Shown here: piece after piece, positions 15,771 through 22,801 of the stretch | Layout: each line of letters begins with the position of its first letter | Position numbering within the stretch: the stretch's first letter is position 1 | NCBI GenBank assembly: GCA_910588105.1 | Contig: CAJUQD010000017.1 | Span: 1-54,146, forward strand | Reading direction: 5' to 3' | DNA from: an uncultured Oscillospiraceae bacterium | GTDB lineage: Bacteria > Bacillota > Clostridia > Oscillospirales > Oscillospiraceae | Length of the DNA: 54,146 nt | The notes under the pieces: model-generated | What the model saw: the letters and a program-made list of their open reading frames with translations, nothing else | Told to the model about the DNA's origin: nothing | Database searches by the model: none | Position numbers and translations under genes: made by a program

Positions 15771-16625
15771 TTACTCTGCACCGTTGCTAACGCTCTGTTT
15801 GAACGTGTTCCATATCCCGTCATAAATGGACTGAAACAGCGATTCCCGCTGAACGGTGCCGCTGGCCGCTGTCTCCTGATCTTCAAAGTGAATTTCTTCC
15901 CCCTCCTCGACACAGCCCCGCCGCTTCAACTCGGCCAGGATGCTGGAGGCCCCTTTTTGAAACGTGGATGTTATGCTATGGGCGGAGGAAAGAGCGCGGT
16001 CAATTTCACCGTAAATATCGTCTGCGGAGGTGTCGATCTGCCAATGGGTATCATTCGCGTCGTTCCCCGCCCACTCTGCGGCCATTCTGTAAGCCTTGCC
16101 CATGTAGCCCTCCTGGGTGGGGTTATGATCCGATACCCGGTTCAGCTCCGCCGCGCCCTGCTGCATAAATTGCTCACGCGCCGCCCTGGTAGCGTCCAGC
16201 AGCTTGGATACGTCCTCCAGCTTCATCTGCTCCGGCAAAGCCTTGTTGCCGTCCAGCATATCCTGATATTCTTGAATGGTTTGGTCAAAGGCGGAGAGCT
16301 GATCCCGGTATTCCATCAAAGACGCTTCGTGTTGCTGGCTCAAATACGCGCCGACTTTACACTGGTTTAAGTAGAAGTGCAGCAGGCCCTCCGGCATTTC
16401 CTCCAGAGCGGAATTTTTCTTGCCCTCTGTGGCCTCCGCCGACAGCTCCAACGTATCAAACCGGGTTTTCATATCCTTTGCCTGATTTTTCGCGTTCAAC
16501 AGATTTTCGGACAGACGGTGCAGCGTGTCATTGATCGGCGGCTGAACAAGTTTCTGCCCCAGCGGTTTGTTCTGCTGGAAGATACTGTTCTGATGAAAAA
16601 GATTTGCAAAGTTTGTCACATTCAT
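15771..16625 (-). CDS. Unrecognised cassette protein, middle gene
   Basis: A 284-residue protein, unrelated to the paralogues on either side. It starts MNVTNFANLFHQNSIFQQNK and is largely alpha-helical, with heptad-like stretches (roughly 30-70 and 95-160) and an acidic region near residues 240-255 (EEGEEIHFEDQE). There is no catalytic signature, signal peptide or membrane segment that I can see. It starts 22 bp after paralogue B and ends 50 bp before paralogue A, so the three are one operon. A partner or scaffold for the two paralogues is the simplest reading. Confidence 0.7.
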   Translation of the reverse strand: MNVTNFANLFHQNSIFQQNKPLGQKLVQPPINDTLHRLSENLLNAKNQAKDMKTRFDTLELSAEATEGKKNSALEEMPEGLLHFYLNQCKVGAYLSQQHEASLMEYRDQLSAFDQTIQEYQDMLDGNKALPEQMKLEDVSKLLDATRAAREQFMQQGAAELNRVSDHNPTQEGYMGKAYRMAAEWAGNDANDTHWQIDTSADDIYGEIDRALSSAHSITSTFQKGASSILAELKRRGCVEEGEEIHFEDQETAASGTVQRESLFQSIYDGIWNTFKQSVSNGAE

Positions 16626-16647
16626 ATTTACCTACTCCGTTTCTGCC

Positions 16648-17346
16648 CTACGCCTTTACATCAAAATTTGCGGGTGCATCCCCGCTCACCGCCGGAGCCG
16701 TCGTCTGCTGGGTAGTAGTCATTTCTGCACGAGCAGCATCAAAGGCTTGCTTATAAATCATGGCTGATTCCTGAAGAAATTTTGATTCTGCCTGTGTTTG
16801 CTGGAACGTCCATCCACCACCATGGCTGTTATAGCTGGCAATCATCTCACCGTCAGATGAGTATATCTCAGCCGTCTGCCCCGTTGAATTGTGATGAACT
16901 TTCCCTGAACAGTTTCCTGACATTCCGCTCATAGTTACAAAGGTTTGCTTATCTGAATTTTTTTGAACCTTTGCGCTAATCCCAAGCATCCTGTCAAGAA
17001 ACTTTAGAAGTGCGTCTTCCTCCTCTTGCCTCCCTAACCCTTGAAGTACCTGATTGGCTTGCGCCATTCCAGAACGATCAGGAGAAACATATTGGCTCAT
17101 TTGGCTACGCTGAAACTGGATAGCTTCTTTATCCATGTAGATGCCTTTCTGGGCATCCTTCTTGGCGTACTCCTTAAGCTGTTCAACATAGCTATCGGTC
17201 ATCGCATTTTTTGCGGTTACATTTGCCTTTTGCTGAATTTGTGGAGTTTCTCCCCATTTAGTTGCTTCACTGGCTTTAGAATTGCCAAACCTGGATGCCA
17301 TTCTGCTGGTAGTTCCGTAAGAGTCGGAAATGCTGTTGAGTGTCAT
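16648..17346 (-). CDS. Unrecognised cassette protein, paralogue B
   Basis: A 232-residue paralogue of the 15148-15720 product, with a longer low-complexity C-terminus (TTTQQTTAPAVSGDAPAN) ending FDVKA. Shared blocks include AMTDSYVEQLKEYAKKDAQK, SQYVSPDRSG, the cysteine in SGNCSGK, IASYNSHGGGW and KQAFDAARAEM. The N-terminus, MTLNSISDSYG, is Ser/Gly-rich and resembles the short leaders of some secreted or flagellar-type proteins lacking classical signals, but this is weak. It is the first gene of the operon, with a strong ribosome site (GGAGGTATCACT) and a structured leader carrying a hairpin and a tetranucleotide repeat upstream. Confidence 0.7.
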   Translation of the reverse strand: MTLNSISDSYGTTSRMASRFGNSKASEATKWGETPQIQQKANVTAKNAMTDSYVEQLKEYAKKDAQKGIYMDKEAIQFQRSQMSQYVSPDRSGMAQANQVLQGLGRQEEEDALLKFLDRMLGISAKVQKNSDKQTFVTMSGMSGNCSGKVHHNSTGQTAEIYSSDGEMIASYNSHGGGWTFQQTQAESKFLQESAMIYKQAFDAARAEMTTTQQTTAPAVSGDAPANFDVKA

Positions 17347-17439
17347 AGTGATACCTCCATTCTGTGCTTGATAACGTTACTATAGCGCCCTAATATATTC
17401 TGATTGCTGAGATAGCGGTCTTTTGCACAATGCGAAAAG

Positions 17440-17477
17440 GCGCATTATACCTGCGGCAAACCGCAGGCATAATGCGC
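17440..17477 (-). promoter_or_regulatory. 17-bp leader hairpin upstream of the three-gene cassette
   Basis: Arms 17440-17456 and 17461-17477 pair over 17 bp with one mismatch in DNA; in minus-strand RNA it is a G-U wobble, so the stem is uninterrupted (4-nt loop). It is followed by CCTTTTCGC, resembling an intrinsic terminator or attenuator about 95 bases before the cassette start. The right arm contains TATAAT on the minus strand, so it could instead be a promoter with a palindromic operator. Confidence 0.55.
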
Positions 17478-17532
17478 CCGGTAAAGCAATATTTTCAGCG
17501 GCAGGACAGCACAAAAGGACAGACTTACCTTA

Positions 17533-17570
<38 letters not shown>

Positions 17571-17595
17571 GTAAGTATATTGTGGTGGTCATAGC

Positions 17596-17625
17596 TTGTC
17601 AAGCCCTTTCTAAAACTTCTATTAT
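17596..17625 (+). promoter_or_regulatory. Rightward promoter for a mini-ORF
   Basis: TTGTCA (17596-17601), an 18-base spacer and TATTAT (17620-17625), placed 40 bp upstream of the start of a 20-codon frame with a strong ribosome site. Confidence 0.45.
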
Positions 17626-17665
17626 TTATATCGGCATATTGCGGTCAAAAATTAAGGGGGAGTAA

Positions 17666-17728
17666 ATGAACAGCTTTAACCACCTTGATTTTAGCAGAAA
17701 TTTGTTTGTTACGCAAAGGGGACGATAA
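17666..17728 (+). CDS. Possible 20-residue peptide gene
   Basis: An ATG at 17666 preceded by AAGGGGGAGTAA opens a 20-codon frame (MNSFNHLDFS ... TQRGR) ending at a TAA. A promoter lies upstream and strong hairpins (17751-17811) lie downstream, so promoter, ribosome site, frame and stop structure are all present. The peptide is polar and basic at the end, with no membrane segment. It may be a leader peptide or the remnant of a longer gene. No family recognised; low confidence. Confidence 0.3.
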   Translation: MNSFNHLDFSRNLFVTQRGR

Positions 17729-17742
17729 GTACAAAGACCTGG

Positions 17743-17864
17743 CAAGCTGGGCATCTGTATATACAGATGCGGAAAATCGGAGATTTCTGCCGGAGCAGAA
17801 ATCTCCGATTTAGCTTGTTGGTGGCTCCCGCCCCCAAACCCCTATTTCGCAGATTGGCATCTGC
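17743..17864. repeat. Cluster of perfect inverted repeats beside the relaxase gene
   Basis: Three structures: a 20-bp perfect palindrome (17751-17770; half-site GCATCTGTAT); a 17-bp perfect stem with CGGA loop (17774-17790 with 17795-17811; arm core CGGAGATTTCTGC), both enclosed by CAAGCT/AGCTTG (17743-17748, 17812-17817); and GCAGAT/ATCTGC (17849-17864), which repeats the first palindrome's sequence. They lie just downstream of the relaxase stop. Candidates are a strong terminator, an oriT or a protein-binding array. Confidence 0.6.
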
Positions 17865-17889
17865 GGCTACGCACCGTTCCGGCGCTATT

Positions 17890-19290
17890 TTACCTCGCGC
17901 TCTCGCGCTCGGCCTCTCTGACCTTCGTTTTCTCCTGTTCCTCCAGGCCCAGGATATACTCGACATTGGCCTTATGGACAAGCAGCTCCCGCATTTCTTT
18001 TTTTGCCTCGGCATACTCGGCATAGGCCGCTTTCTTCTGTGCCAGAAGTTCAGCGTATTCAGCGTTCAGACTTTTGACCGTAGGCAGCTTTTTTAGGCCC
18101 GCCTCGTCAAAGGCTTTTTTTGCCGCCTTGTGAATGATAATATCATCCTCATGCGCGGCGAGATATTTTTTGGAGTAACCCGCTTTCCGATAGCCGGCAT
18201 ACACCTCGCGGGTCTTGGCGTAGTTGATGATGTGCGTCCGCAGCGTGGCGATCTCCGCCATGCGCTTCTCGGCGGATTTTATTGTCGCACTCAATTCGCC
18301 CACCCGCACCGATGCCGCCGCAGACTTTTCGGCCAGCTCGTCAAAGGTGTCAAAATCATGCTGTTGGACATAGAGAACGGACTGCGCCATCTGTTTCAGG
18401 ATACGGACAGAATCCCATTGTGAGTGCCGCCCGTTCAGCTTGTCCTCGATCTCCGTAATCAGCTTTGCCTTTTTTGGAGCAGTCAACCGGCGATTTTTCC
18501 TCGGTGTGTGTACCTTTGCGCCGGAGATCACCGCGAAAAGTTCTTTCTCGGTGTAGCCCTCGCCCAGCGAGTTCAGGCGGATATTCTTCTGGCCCGCTTT
18601 CATCAAAGTGATATTTTTCCCGCGCTTGATCTCATAGCCGGAGGCGGACAGCAGCTCCAGCAGGGTGTCCATGCTGTGTGGCTTTTTAGCAAGCGCCTCG
18701 TCTATGAGGATACGCACTTCCTCCCAATGGGAGAGCTTGGCCCGACTGCCCAGCCACTTGTTATAGCTCATGCCCTGGCGCTTCGGATTCTCAATCACAG
18801 ACAACCGATGCTCCATGCAGATGAGGTCGCTCAGTTCGCGGACAGCCCTGCCACTGCGGTGGAAATCCCGAAACTTGCCGGTGCAGTCCAGCTTGGTCGA
18901 GTTCCAGTACACATGATTGTGAATGTGCTTTTTGTCCACATGGGTACAGATAATAAAGGCGTGTTCGCCCTTGGTAAAGCGCATGGCAAACTCATAGCCG
19001 ATGCGGTTGGCCTCCTCCGGCGTGATCTCTCCCGGCTTAAAGGACTGCCGTATCTGATAGGCGATCACATCATTGTCCTGGGTCCGGCCTGTGAGTGTTA
19101 GATACCGCTTTTTAGAAAGCAGAAACTCAGAGTCGGCTGTTTGGGGGTCGCACTCATAGGAGGTAATGTACTCTCCGCCGTTTGTCTTTTCAGGATTTTC
19201 ACCATAACCCATTCGGTCAGACAAACACTGTGCCAGTGTCTTGCCCTTGTTGATGTGCATGGGAATAATGCGCGTTGTCGCCAGAGGCAT
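17890..19290 (-). CDS. Conjugative relaxase (MOBP-type)
   Basis: A 466-residue relaxase. The histidine triad is visible in CTHVDKKHIHNHVYWNST, following the N-terminal region with candidate nucleophilic tyrosines (e.g. RMGYGEN, TSYECD). The second half, from about residue 230, is helical with a coiled coil, and the tail is charged (EKTKVREAERESAR). It nicks oriT and stays covalently on the transferred strand. I start at the ATG at 19288-19290 (MPLATTRIIP) after GAAAGGGGG. In related elements MobC sits immediately upstream; here 5.6 kb of cargo separates them. The charged tail ending in ER..R resembles those of other proteins of this ICE and may be part of a secretion signal. Confidence 0.9.
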   Translation of the reverse strand: MPLATTRIIPMHINKGKTLAQCLSDRMGYGENPEKTNGGEYITSYECDPQTADSEFLLSKKRYLTLTGRTQDNDVIAYQIRQSFKPGEITPEEANRIGYEFAMRFTKGEHAFIICTHVDKKHIHNHVYWNSTKLDCTGKFRDFHRSGRAVRELSDLICMEHRLSVIENPKRQGMSYNKWLGSRAKLSHWEEVRILIDEALAKKPHSMDTLLELLSASGYEIKRGKNITLMKAGQKNIRLNSLGEGYTEKELFAVISGAKVHTPRKNRRLTAPKKAKLITEIEDKLNGRHSQWDSVRILKQMAQSVLYVQQHDFDTFDELAEKSAAASVRVGELSATIKSAEKRMAEIATLRTHIINYAKTREVYAGYRKAGYSKKYLAAHEDDIIIHKAAKKAFDEAGLKKLPTVKSLNAEYAELLAQKKAAYAEYAEAKKEMRELLVHKANVEYILGLEEQEKTKVREAERESAR

Positions 19291-19354
19291 ACCCCCTTTC
19301 AAATAATTTCATTGAGTGCCCCTGCTATGATTAACTCCGATTAGGGGTATCGGC

Positions 19355-19424
19355 AAGGATACTGCTGGGTATGAAAAGGGGGCGGCACCGTAAACAGTAC
19401 CGCCTCAGCTTTTGTCCCAAACTT
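19355..19424 (-). repeat. Cargo-flanking repeat, copy 1, with terminator-like stem
   Basis: About 70 bp similar to 22117-22185 in the same orientation. Shared words on the plus strand include AAGGATAC, ATGAAAAGGGG, GGCGGCAC, CAGCTTT and GTCCCAA. On the minus strand GGCGGTAC/GTGCCGCC forms a stem followed by CCCTTTTC, so each copy is also a likely intrinsic terminator. The copies bracket the small-peptide and sigma/anti-sigma genes. Confidence 0.6.
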
Positions 19425-19507
19425 GTTTGAATTTTATAAAGCGCAAGTGTCTTTTAGATTGTTTTTCAACCTGCTTGCAGATTAGAACTCTATGACGAAC
19501 TGGGATC

Positions 19508-19603
19508 TTACTTCTTTTTCTTATCATTGAATATTGCTACGATTACCCCTACACCTATCGCAAGCAAAGAGCAAAGCATAATCAGTCCAAAGTTTGGAAT
19601 CAT
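19508..19603 (-). CDS. 31-residue single-span membrane peptide
   Basis: The ATG at 19601-19603 follows GGGGAGGAGATAGAA, a very strong ribosome site, and has its own promoter at 19660-19688. The product starts MIPNFGLIMLCSLLAIGVGV, has one hydrophobic span and ends in FNDKKKK. Size, single span and charged lysine tail resemble type I toxin peptides or small holin-like toxins, but also regulatory membrane peptides. The unit (promoter, leader, hydrophobic peptide with a lysine-rich end) resembles the next one upstream, 19750-19911. Real gene likely; function not shown. Confidence 0.6.
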   Translation of the reverse strand: MIPNFGLIMLCSLLAIGVGVIVAIFNDKKKK

Positions 19604-19659
19604 TTCTATCTCCTCCCCAAATAGTAAATTGCCAGTATATTTGCTTACCCAGGAAATCA

Positions 19660-19688
19660 AGTATAGCATATTTTTACATTACTGTCCA
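19660..19688 (-). promoter_or_regulatory. Promoter of the 31-residue peptide gene
   Basis: On the minus strand: TGGACA (19683-19688), 17-base spacer, TATACT (19660-19665). The spacer end and -10 region (AAAAATATGCTATACTT) closely match the promoter at 19959-19987. Confidence 0.7.
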
Positions 19689-19749
19689 GTCACGCGTCTT
19701 TGGGACATTTCGTTCCCATTGGTAATTCCAATATTTATCAAGCCGAAAG

Positions 19750-19911
19750 TTACGGTTTTTTCTTGCTCTCAATAGCTTGAATAGTACAAGCAAAACCTGC
19801 AATCGTTGCAAATAGAGTTGCGCCGCCCATAGCCTCATTCATACCTGCTCCCATAGCAAAGCCGATAACAGCAGCGACTATAATTATAACAATGGAAATA
19901 ACAGTCCTCAT
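19750..19911 (-). CDS. 53-residue hydrophobic membrane peptide
   Basis: The ATG at 19909-19911 follows ATGGAGGCTTC. The peptide starts MRTVISIVIIIVAAVIGFAM, then has a glycine-rich turn (GAGMNEAMGG), a second hydrophobic span (ATLFATIAGFACTIQ) and a lysine-rich end (ESKKKP): two predicted spans in a hairpin. It has its own promoter (19959-19987) of the same design as the 31-residue gene. The glycine-rich hairpin is reminiscent of small pore-forming or bacteriocin-like peptides, but no leader or export genes are adjacent. Confidence 0.6.
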   Translation of the reverse strand: MRTVISIVIIIVAAVIGFAMGAGMNEAMGGATLFATIAGFACTIQAIESKKKP

Positions 19912-19958
19912 GTTTGAAGCCTCCATAAAATCCGTTTTATCCGCTTACTGAGAAATAA

Positions 19959-19987
19959 AGCATAGCATATTTTTTTGCTATTGTCTA
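19959..19987 (-). promoter_or_regulatory. Promoter of the 53-residue peptide gene
   Basis: On the minus strand: TAGACA (19982-19987), 17-base spacer, TATGCT (19959-19964). It shares AAAAATATGCTAT and a downstream GTAAGC with the promoter at 19660-19688, which suggests duplication of the unit. Confidence 0.6.
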
Positions 19988-20025
19988 TTACTATAGAGCA
20001 AAAATGACCGAAGCATGGCTTGTCA

Positions 20026-20048
20026 GGGAGCGATGCAGTACCGCTCCC
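20026..20048 (-). terminator. Hairpin after the sigma/anti-sigma operon
   Basis: GGGAGCG (20026-20032) and CGCTCCC (20042-20048) form a 7-bp stem just downstream of the anti-sigma stop. The T tract is poor (TGACAAG), so this may be a stabilising hairpin and not an efficient terminator. Confidence 0.4.
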
Positions 20049-20090
20049 CGGCAGCCATAACTCCAGCGGAGTCACCATCTATCTGTGATG

Positions 20091-21524
20091 TCAAAACTGA
20101 TACAGAAGCAGATACTGTGTCTCGTTGTCCTTGGCTTTGGCGCGGATGCTGATGGTGTTGTTATCCTCCCAGACAATGCCGCTCTCCTGGAGGTTCTCAT
20201 AGCCCTCCCGATCAAAGGCGAAGAAAATCATCTGCTCTAAATCAATGGCGCCAAGCTGTGAGAGACCCAGGCTATCAGACTCTCGGTCTATGACGTAATA
20301 CAGCATCTTAGTGCCGGAGGGATTGAGGGAGAAATTCATTTTCTTTTCAAAGGTGAAATTTTCCAGCACTGTTGTTACTCCAGTAGTCAGATCAATGAGA
20401 CAAGCGGAGCCGTCCTGACCGATCTCCATACATATGCCTCCATAGAACGGTACAATGCCGTAGGGGTGTTTGTCCTGGTGATAGAGGGGAGACTGAGCCA
20501 GGGTCTGAACCGCTTGGCCGGAGGGGATATTATACACCCAGCAAGCGATGGCCTCTTGATCGAAATTCTCGTTGTAAGTATAGACATTGAGGATTAAAGT
20601 GTCATCGTCTACAAAGATTGCCATGTCCGCTCCTACGCCGCCCAGGTCTTTCACGTCGGTTAGTGTCCCGGCCTCCCGGTCATACAACCACTCCCGGCCA
20701 TTGGGAAACTCTGCACTGGCTTGACCAGTAATCAAGGCCCGACTGGCACAGGGAGACCAAATGGAGCCATCGGACTCCTCCAGCACAGCGGGGTCCACAC
20801 CGGCGAACAACTCCTCTGCCTCGCCAGTATTCAAGTGATAGAGCAGGGAGGTCTCGGTGCGTTCCATCTGCCACCCCTGGGTCACAGTGAGAAGGAGGGC
20901 GTCGGTGCGTCCAGCAAAGGCTCTGACAGCCCACTGATCCTCCGGCTGGGTGTCTGCGCCCTGGGGAGAACCCTTGAAGGGGTACAGCATCCCATTTCGG
21001 ACATACCAGTATAGCTCACCCTGGTAGTGGACACCGCCATAGTTTACATCCAACTGCTCGGTATGGAGTTCTACCTCCAACGGAATCAACTCATTGTCCT
21101 TTACTTCCCAGAATTTTGCGTCCAGGAGAGTCCTGCCATCCTCACTCCAAATAAAATCGTTGAGCAAGTCGCCGGATAGACCGTATTGGTGATCCATTTC
21201 GATATACTTGGCTTTTACCAGTTGGCCGATGTCCGCTTGGGTGATATTAGGTTCTTCGGGCGGAACACTGGTGCTGGGACTGGGTATCTGCTCTTTTTCC
21301 TCCATGTGGAAGAAAGCAAGCACTGCCGCGCGCAATTCAGGGCTGGCTGCCAAGGCAACAGTACCAAGGCAGGTCAGTGTCATAACCGCCGCCAGTGCGT
21401 AGGCAAAGACCCGGCGTGTCGAAATGTACCGTTTCTGAGGCGTTTTCATATTCATGATATGCTCCTTTATTTCATTATTAGGAGTGATTTCATTCAACGC
21501 ATCCCGATAGTCATTGATGTTCAA
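20091..21524 (-). CDS. Membrane anti-sigma factor-like protein with large outer domain
   Basis: A 477-residue protein: a short cytoplasmic N-terminus, one membrane span (residues ~39-60, RVFAYALAAVMTLTCLGTVA), the segment SPELRAAVLAFFHMEE typical of clostridial ECF-linked anti-sigma proteins, a proline-rich linker (SPSTSVPPEEPN), and about 380 extracellular residues with repeated beta-strand units (e.g. GRTLLDAKFW, LWDREAG-like turns) suggesting a propeller sensor. It overlaps the sigma gene by ATGA, so the two are made together; it would hold the sigma factor at the membrane until a signal arrives. Confidence 0.75.
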   Translation of the reverse strand: MNINDYRDALNEITPNNEIKEHIMNMKTPQKRYISTRRVFAYALAAVMTLTCLGTVALAASPELRAAVLAFFHMEEKEQIPSPSTSVPPEEPNITQADIGQLVKAKYIEMDHQYGLSGDLLNDFIWSEDGRTLLDAKFWEVKDNELIPLEVELHTEQLDVNYGGVHYQGELYWYVRNGMLYPFKGSPQGADTQPEDQWAVRAFAGRTDALLLTVTQGWQMERTETSLLYHLNTGEAEELFAGVDPAVLEESDGSIWSPCASRALITGQASAEFPNGREWLYDREAGTLTDVKDLGGVGADMAIFVDDDTLILNVYTYNENFDQEAIACWVYNIPSGQAVQTLAQSPLYHQDKHPYGIVPFYGGICMEIGQDGSACLIDLTTGVTTVLENFTFEKKMNFSLNPSGTKMLYYVIDRESDSLGLSQLGAIDLEQMIFFAFDREGYENLQESGIVWEDNNTISIRAKAKDNETQYLLLYQF

Positions 21525-22003
21525 TTCGATCCCTCCAATTCGATTTTCAAAAGTTCATGTCCCCGTTTCAACCGCATTTTTACTGCCGATTGCCCCAGTT
21601 TCAAGATTTCAGCAATCTCCGCCACTGAGTACCCTTCGTAGTAGTAGAGATGAATCGGCAGCTTGTACTTCTCTGGCAGAGCTATGACGGCATTCAATGC
21701 CTCCAGTTTCTCCGGGGCAATAGCGGGGATGGTTTCGTCCAACTGCGTCACACGTTTCCGCCAGAAGCCCTTCAGTTGGTTTCTGCAAAGGTTAGCAGCA
21801 ACTTGGAGAAGCCATCGCTTCTTGTGGTTCTCATCAGCAAAAGCGGGGGCATGGTACAGCAATCGGCAAAAGGTTTCCTGGGTAATGTCCTCCGCATCAG
21901 CGTACCGGCCCATAAAGGTCATAGCCAGACGGTAGACTGCTGTTCCATAAGCATCATAGGCATCCTCCAACTGTTGGGCGGTGATGGTTTGTTCCATTAC
22001 CAT
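21521..22003 (-). CDS. ECF-type RNA polymerase sigma factor
   Basis: A 160-residue sigma factor from the ATG at 22001-22003 after AGGAGG (7-bp spacing); the longer open frame lacks a site. Region 2 is visible at YRLAMTFMGRYADAEDITQE, a basic linker with WRKRVTQ follows, and region 4 ends with the helix-turn-helix YSVAEIAEILKLGQSAVKMR. It directs transcription of a small regulon, probably including its own operon, under control of the anti-sigma protein translated just downstream. An ECF pair between relaxase and MobC is foreign to the conjugation backbone and is best seen as cargo. Confidence 0.85.
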   Translation of the reverse strand: MVMEQTITAQQLEDAYDAYGTAVYRLAMTFMGRYADAEDITQETFCRLLYHAPAFADENHKKRWLLQVAANLCRNQLKGFWRKRVTQLDETIPAIAPEKLEALNAVIALPEKYKLPIHLYYYEGYSVAEIAEILKLGQSAVKMRLKRGHELLKIELEGSN

Positions 22004-22116
22004 TACTTGACCTCCTTTCACCAATAAAACAATCATGGACGGGGGTTGGTCACAAATTTTTTGAAAAAATTTATCTGTTTTTATTATCCCATAAAATGGA
22101 AGCAATGTGAATCATA

Positions 22117-22185
22117 AAGGATACCACCGGGCATGAAAAGGGGCGGCACTTTGAAAAGCGCCGCTCCCAGCTTTGGGTCCCAAGT
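22117..22185 (-). repeat. Cargo-flanking repeat, copy 2, with terminator-like stem
   Basis: The partner of 19355-19424, about 2.76 kb away in direct orientation. It contains GGGCGGCAC ... GCGCCGC, which folds as a stem followed by CCCCTTTTC on the minus strand, directly downstream of the lipoprotein stop. Its CCAGCTTTGGG also recurs at 22759-22769. Confidence 0.6.
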
Positions 22186-22192
22186 CACATTT

Positions 22193-22687
22193 TTAATCTT
22201 CACTATTATTTTTTGTTATTTCTGATAAAGACAGTTGTAACTGGTACACATTTTCCTTGCCATCCCTATCTTTCGTAGTAAGCTCAAAATAGAGAATGTT
22301 TTTCAAATCACTTGTATCATCAATCTTTATTCTTCTAATTGCGCTGTCCCCCGATATTTGCCCTAAGTCACTGGAAACATTGACCGTATCTCCCGTCGTG
22401 TCTACCACATTATTAGAAAGAATAACATCCTTTTTGTCGCCAGACATAATGTAAAATGTGGTGGAGTACGATGTAATGTTATTGAAAAAATCATCAGTTA
22501 CTTTCAAGTCACCGCCAGTAAAGATTTCCTCTGTACCATTCAGAACAATAATGCCATTTGAAATTGAAAGCTGTTCATTCTCCCCACTGAAAGAATACAC
22601 TGTTAGCTGTTCCTGTTCTACCTTTTCACATCCAACCAATGCCAACATAAGGATTGCCAGAAAGACCAACACTTTCGATTTTATCAT
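22193..22687 (-). CDS. Predicted lipoprotein, unknown function
   Basis: A 164-residue protein with a lipoprotein signal: KSKVLVFLAILMLALVGCEK, lipobox LVGC, cysteine at about residue 20. The mature part is beta-rich and polar (e.g. LTVYSFSGENEQLSISNGII), with no catalytic motif seen. The ATG at 22685-22687 follows GGGAGG; the TTG two codons earlier is less well placed. It lies downstream of the XRE/DUF2975 pair but has a near-copy of that pair's 3' end after its own stop. Base composition is AT-richer than the conjugation genes. Likely surface cargo protein. Confidence 0.75.
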   Translation of the reverse strand: MIKSKVLVFLAILMLALVGCEKVEQEQLTVYSFSGENEQLSISNGIIVLNGTEEIFTGGDLKVTDDFFNNITSYSTTFYIMSGDKKDVILSNNVVDTTGDTVNVSSDLGQISGDSAIRRIKIDDTSDLKNILYFELTTKDRDGKENVYQLQLSLSEITKNNSED

Positions 22688-22758
22688 ATTCAATGCCTCC
22701 CACTTTCTAAGTTGTCAATAGGCATTAGGTATATTACATTCCTGCCCAACAAACCACC

Positions 22759-22801
22759 CCAGCTTTGGGACATTTTTCTCAAAGTCGCATTTTTAATCTT
22801 C
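22759..22801. repeat. Repeated 3' trailer shared by lipoprotein and XRE genes
   Basis: CCAGCTTTGGG (22759-22769) and CATTTTTAATCTTC (22788-22801) recur in the same order at 22167-22177 and 22188-22201. On the minus strand the second word contains the last codons and stop of both upstream genes (GAAGAT/TAA). The two genes are otherwise unrelated, so their 3' ends have a shared origin. Confidence 0.6.
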
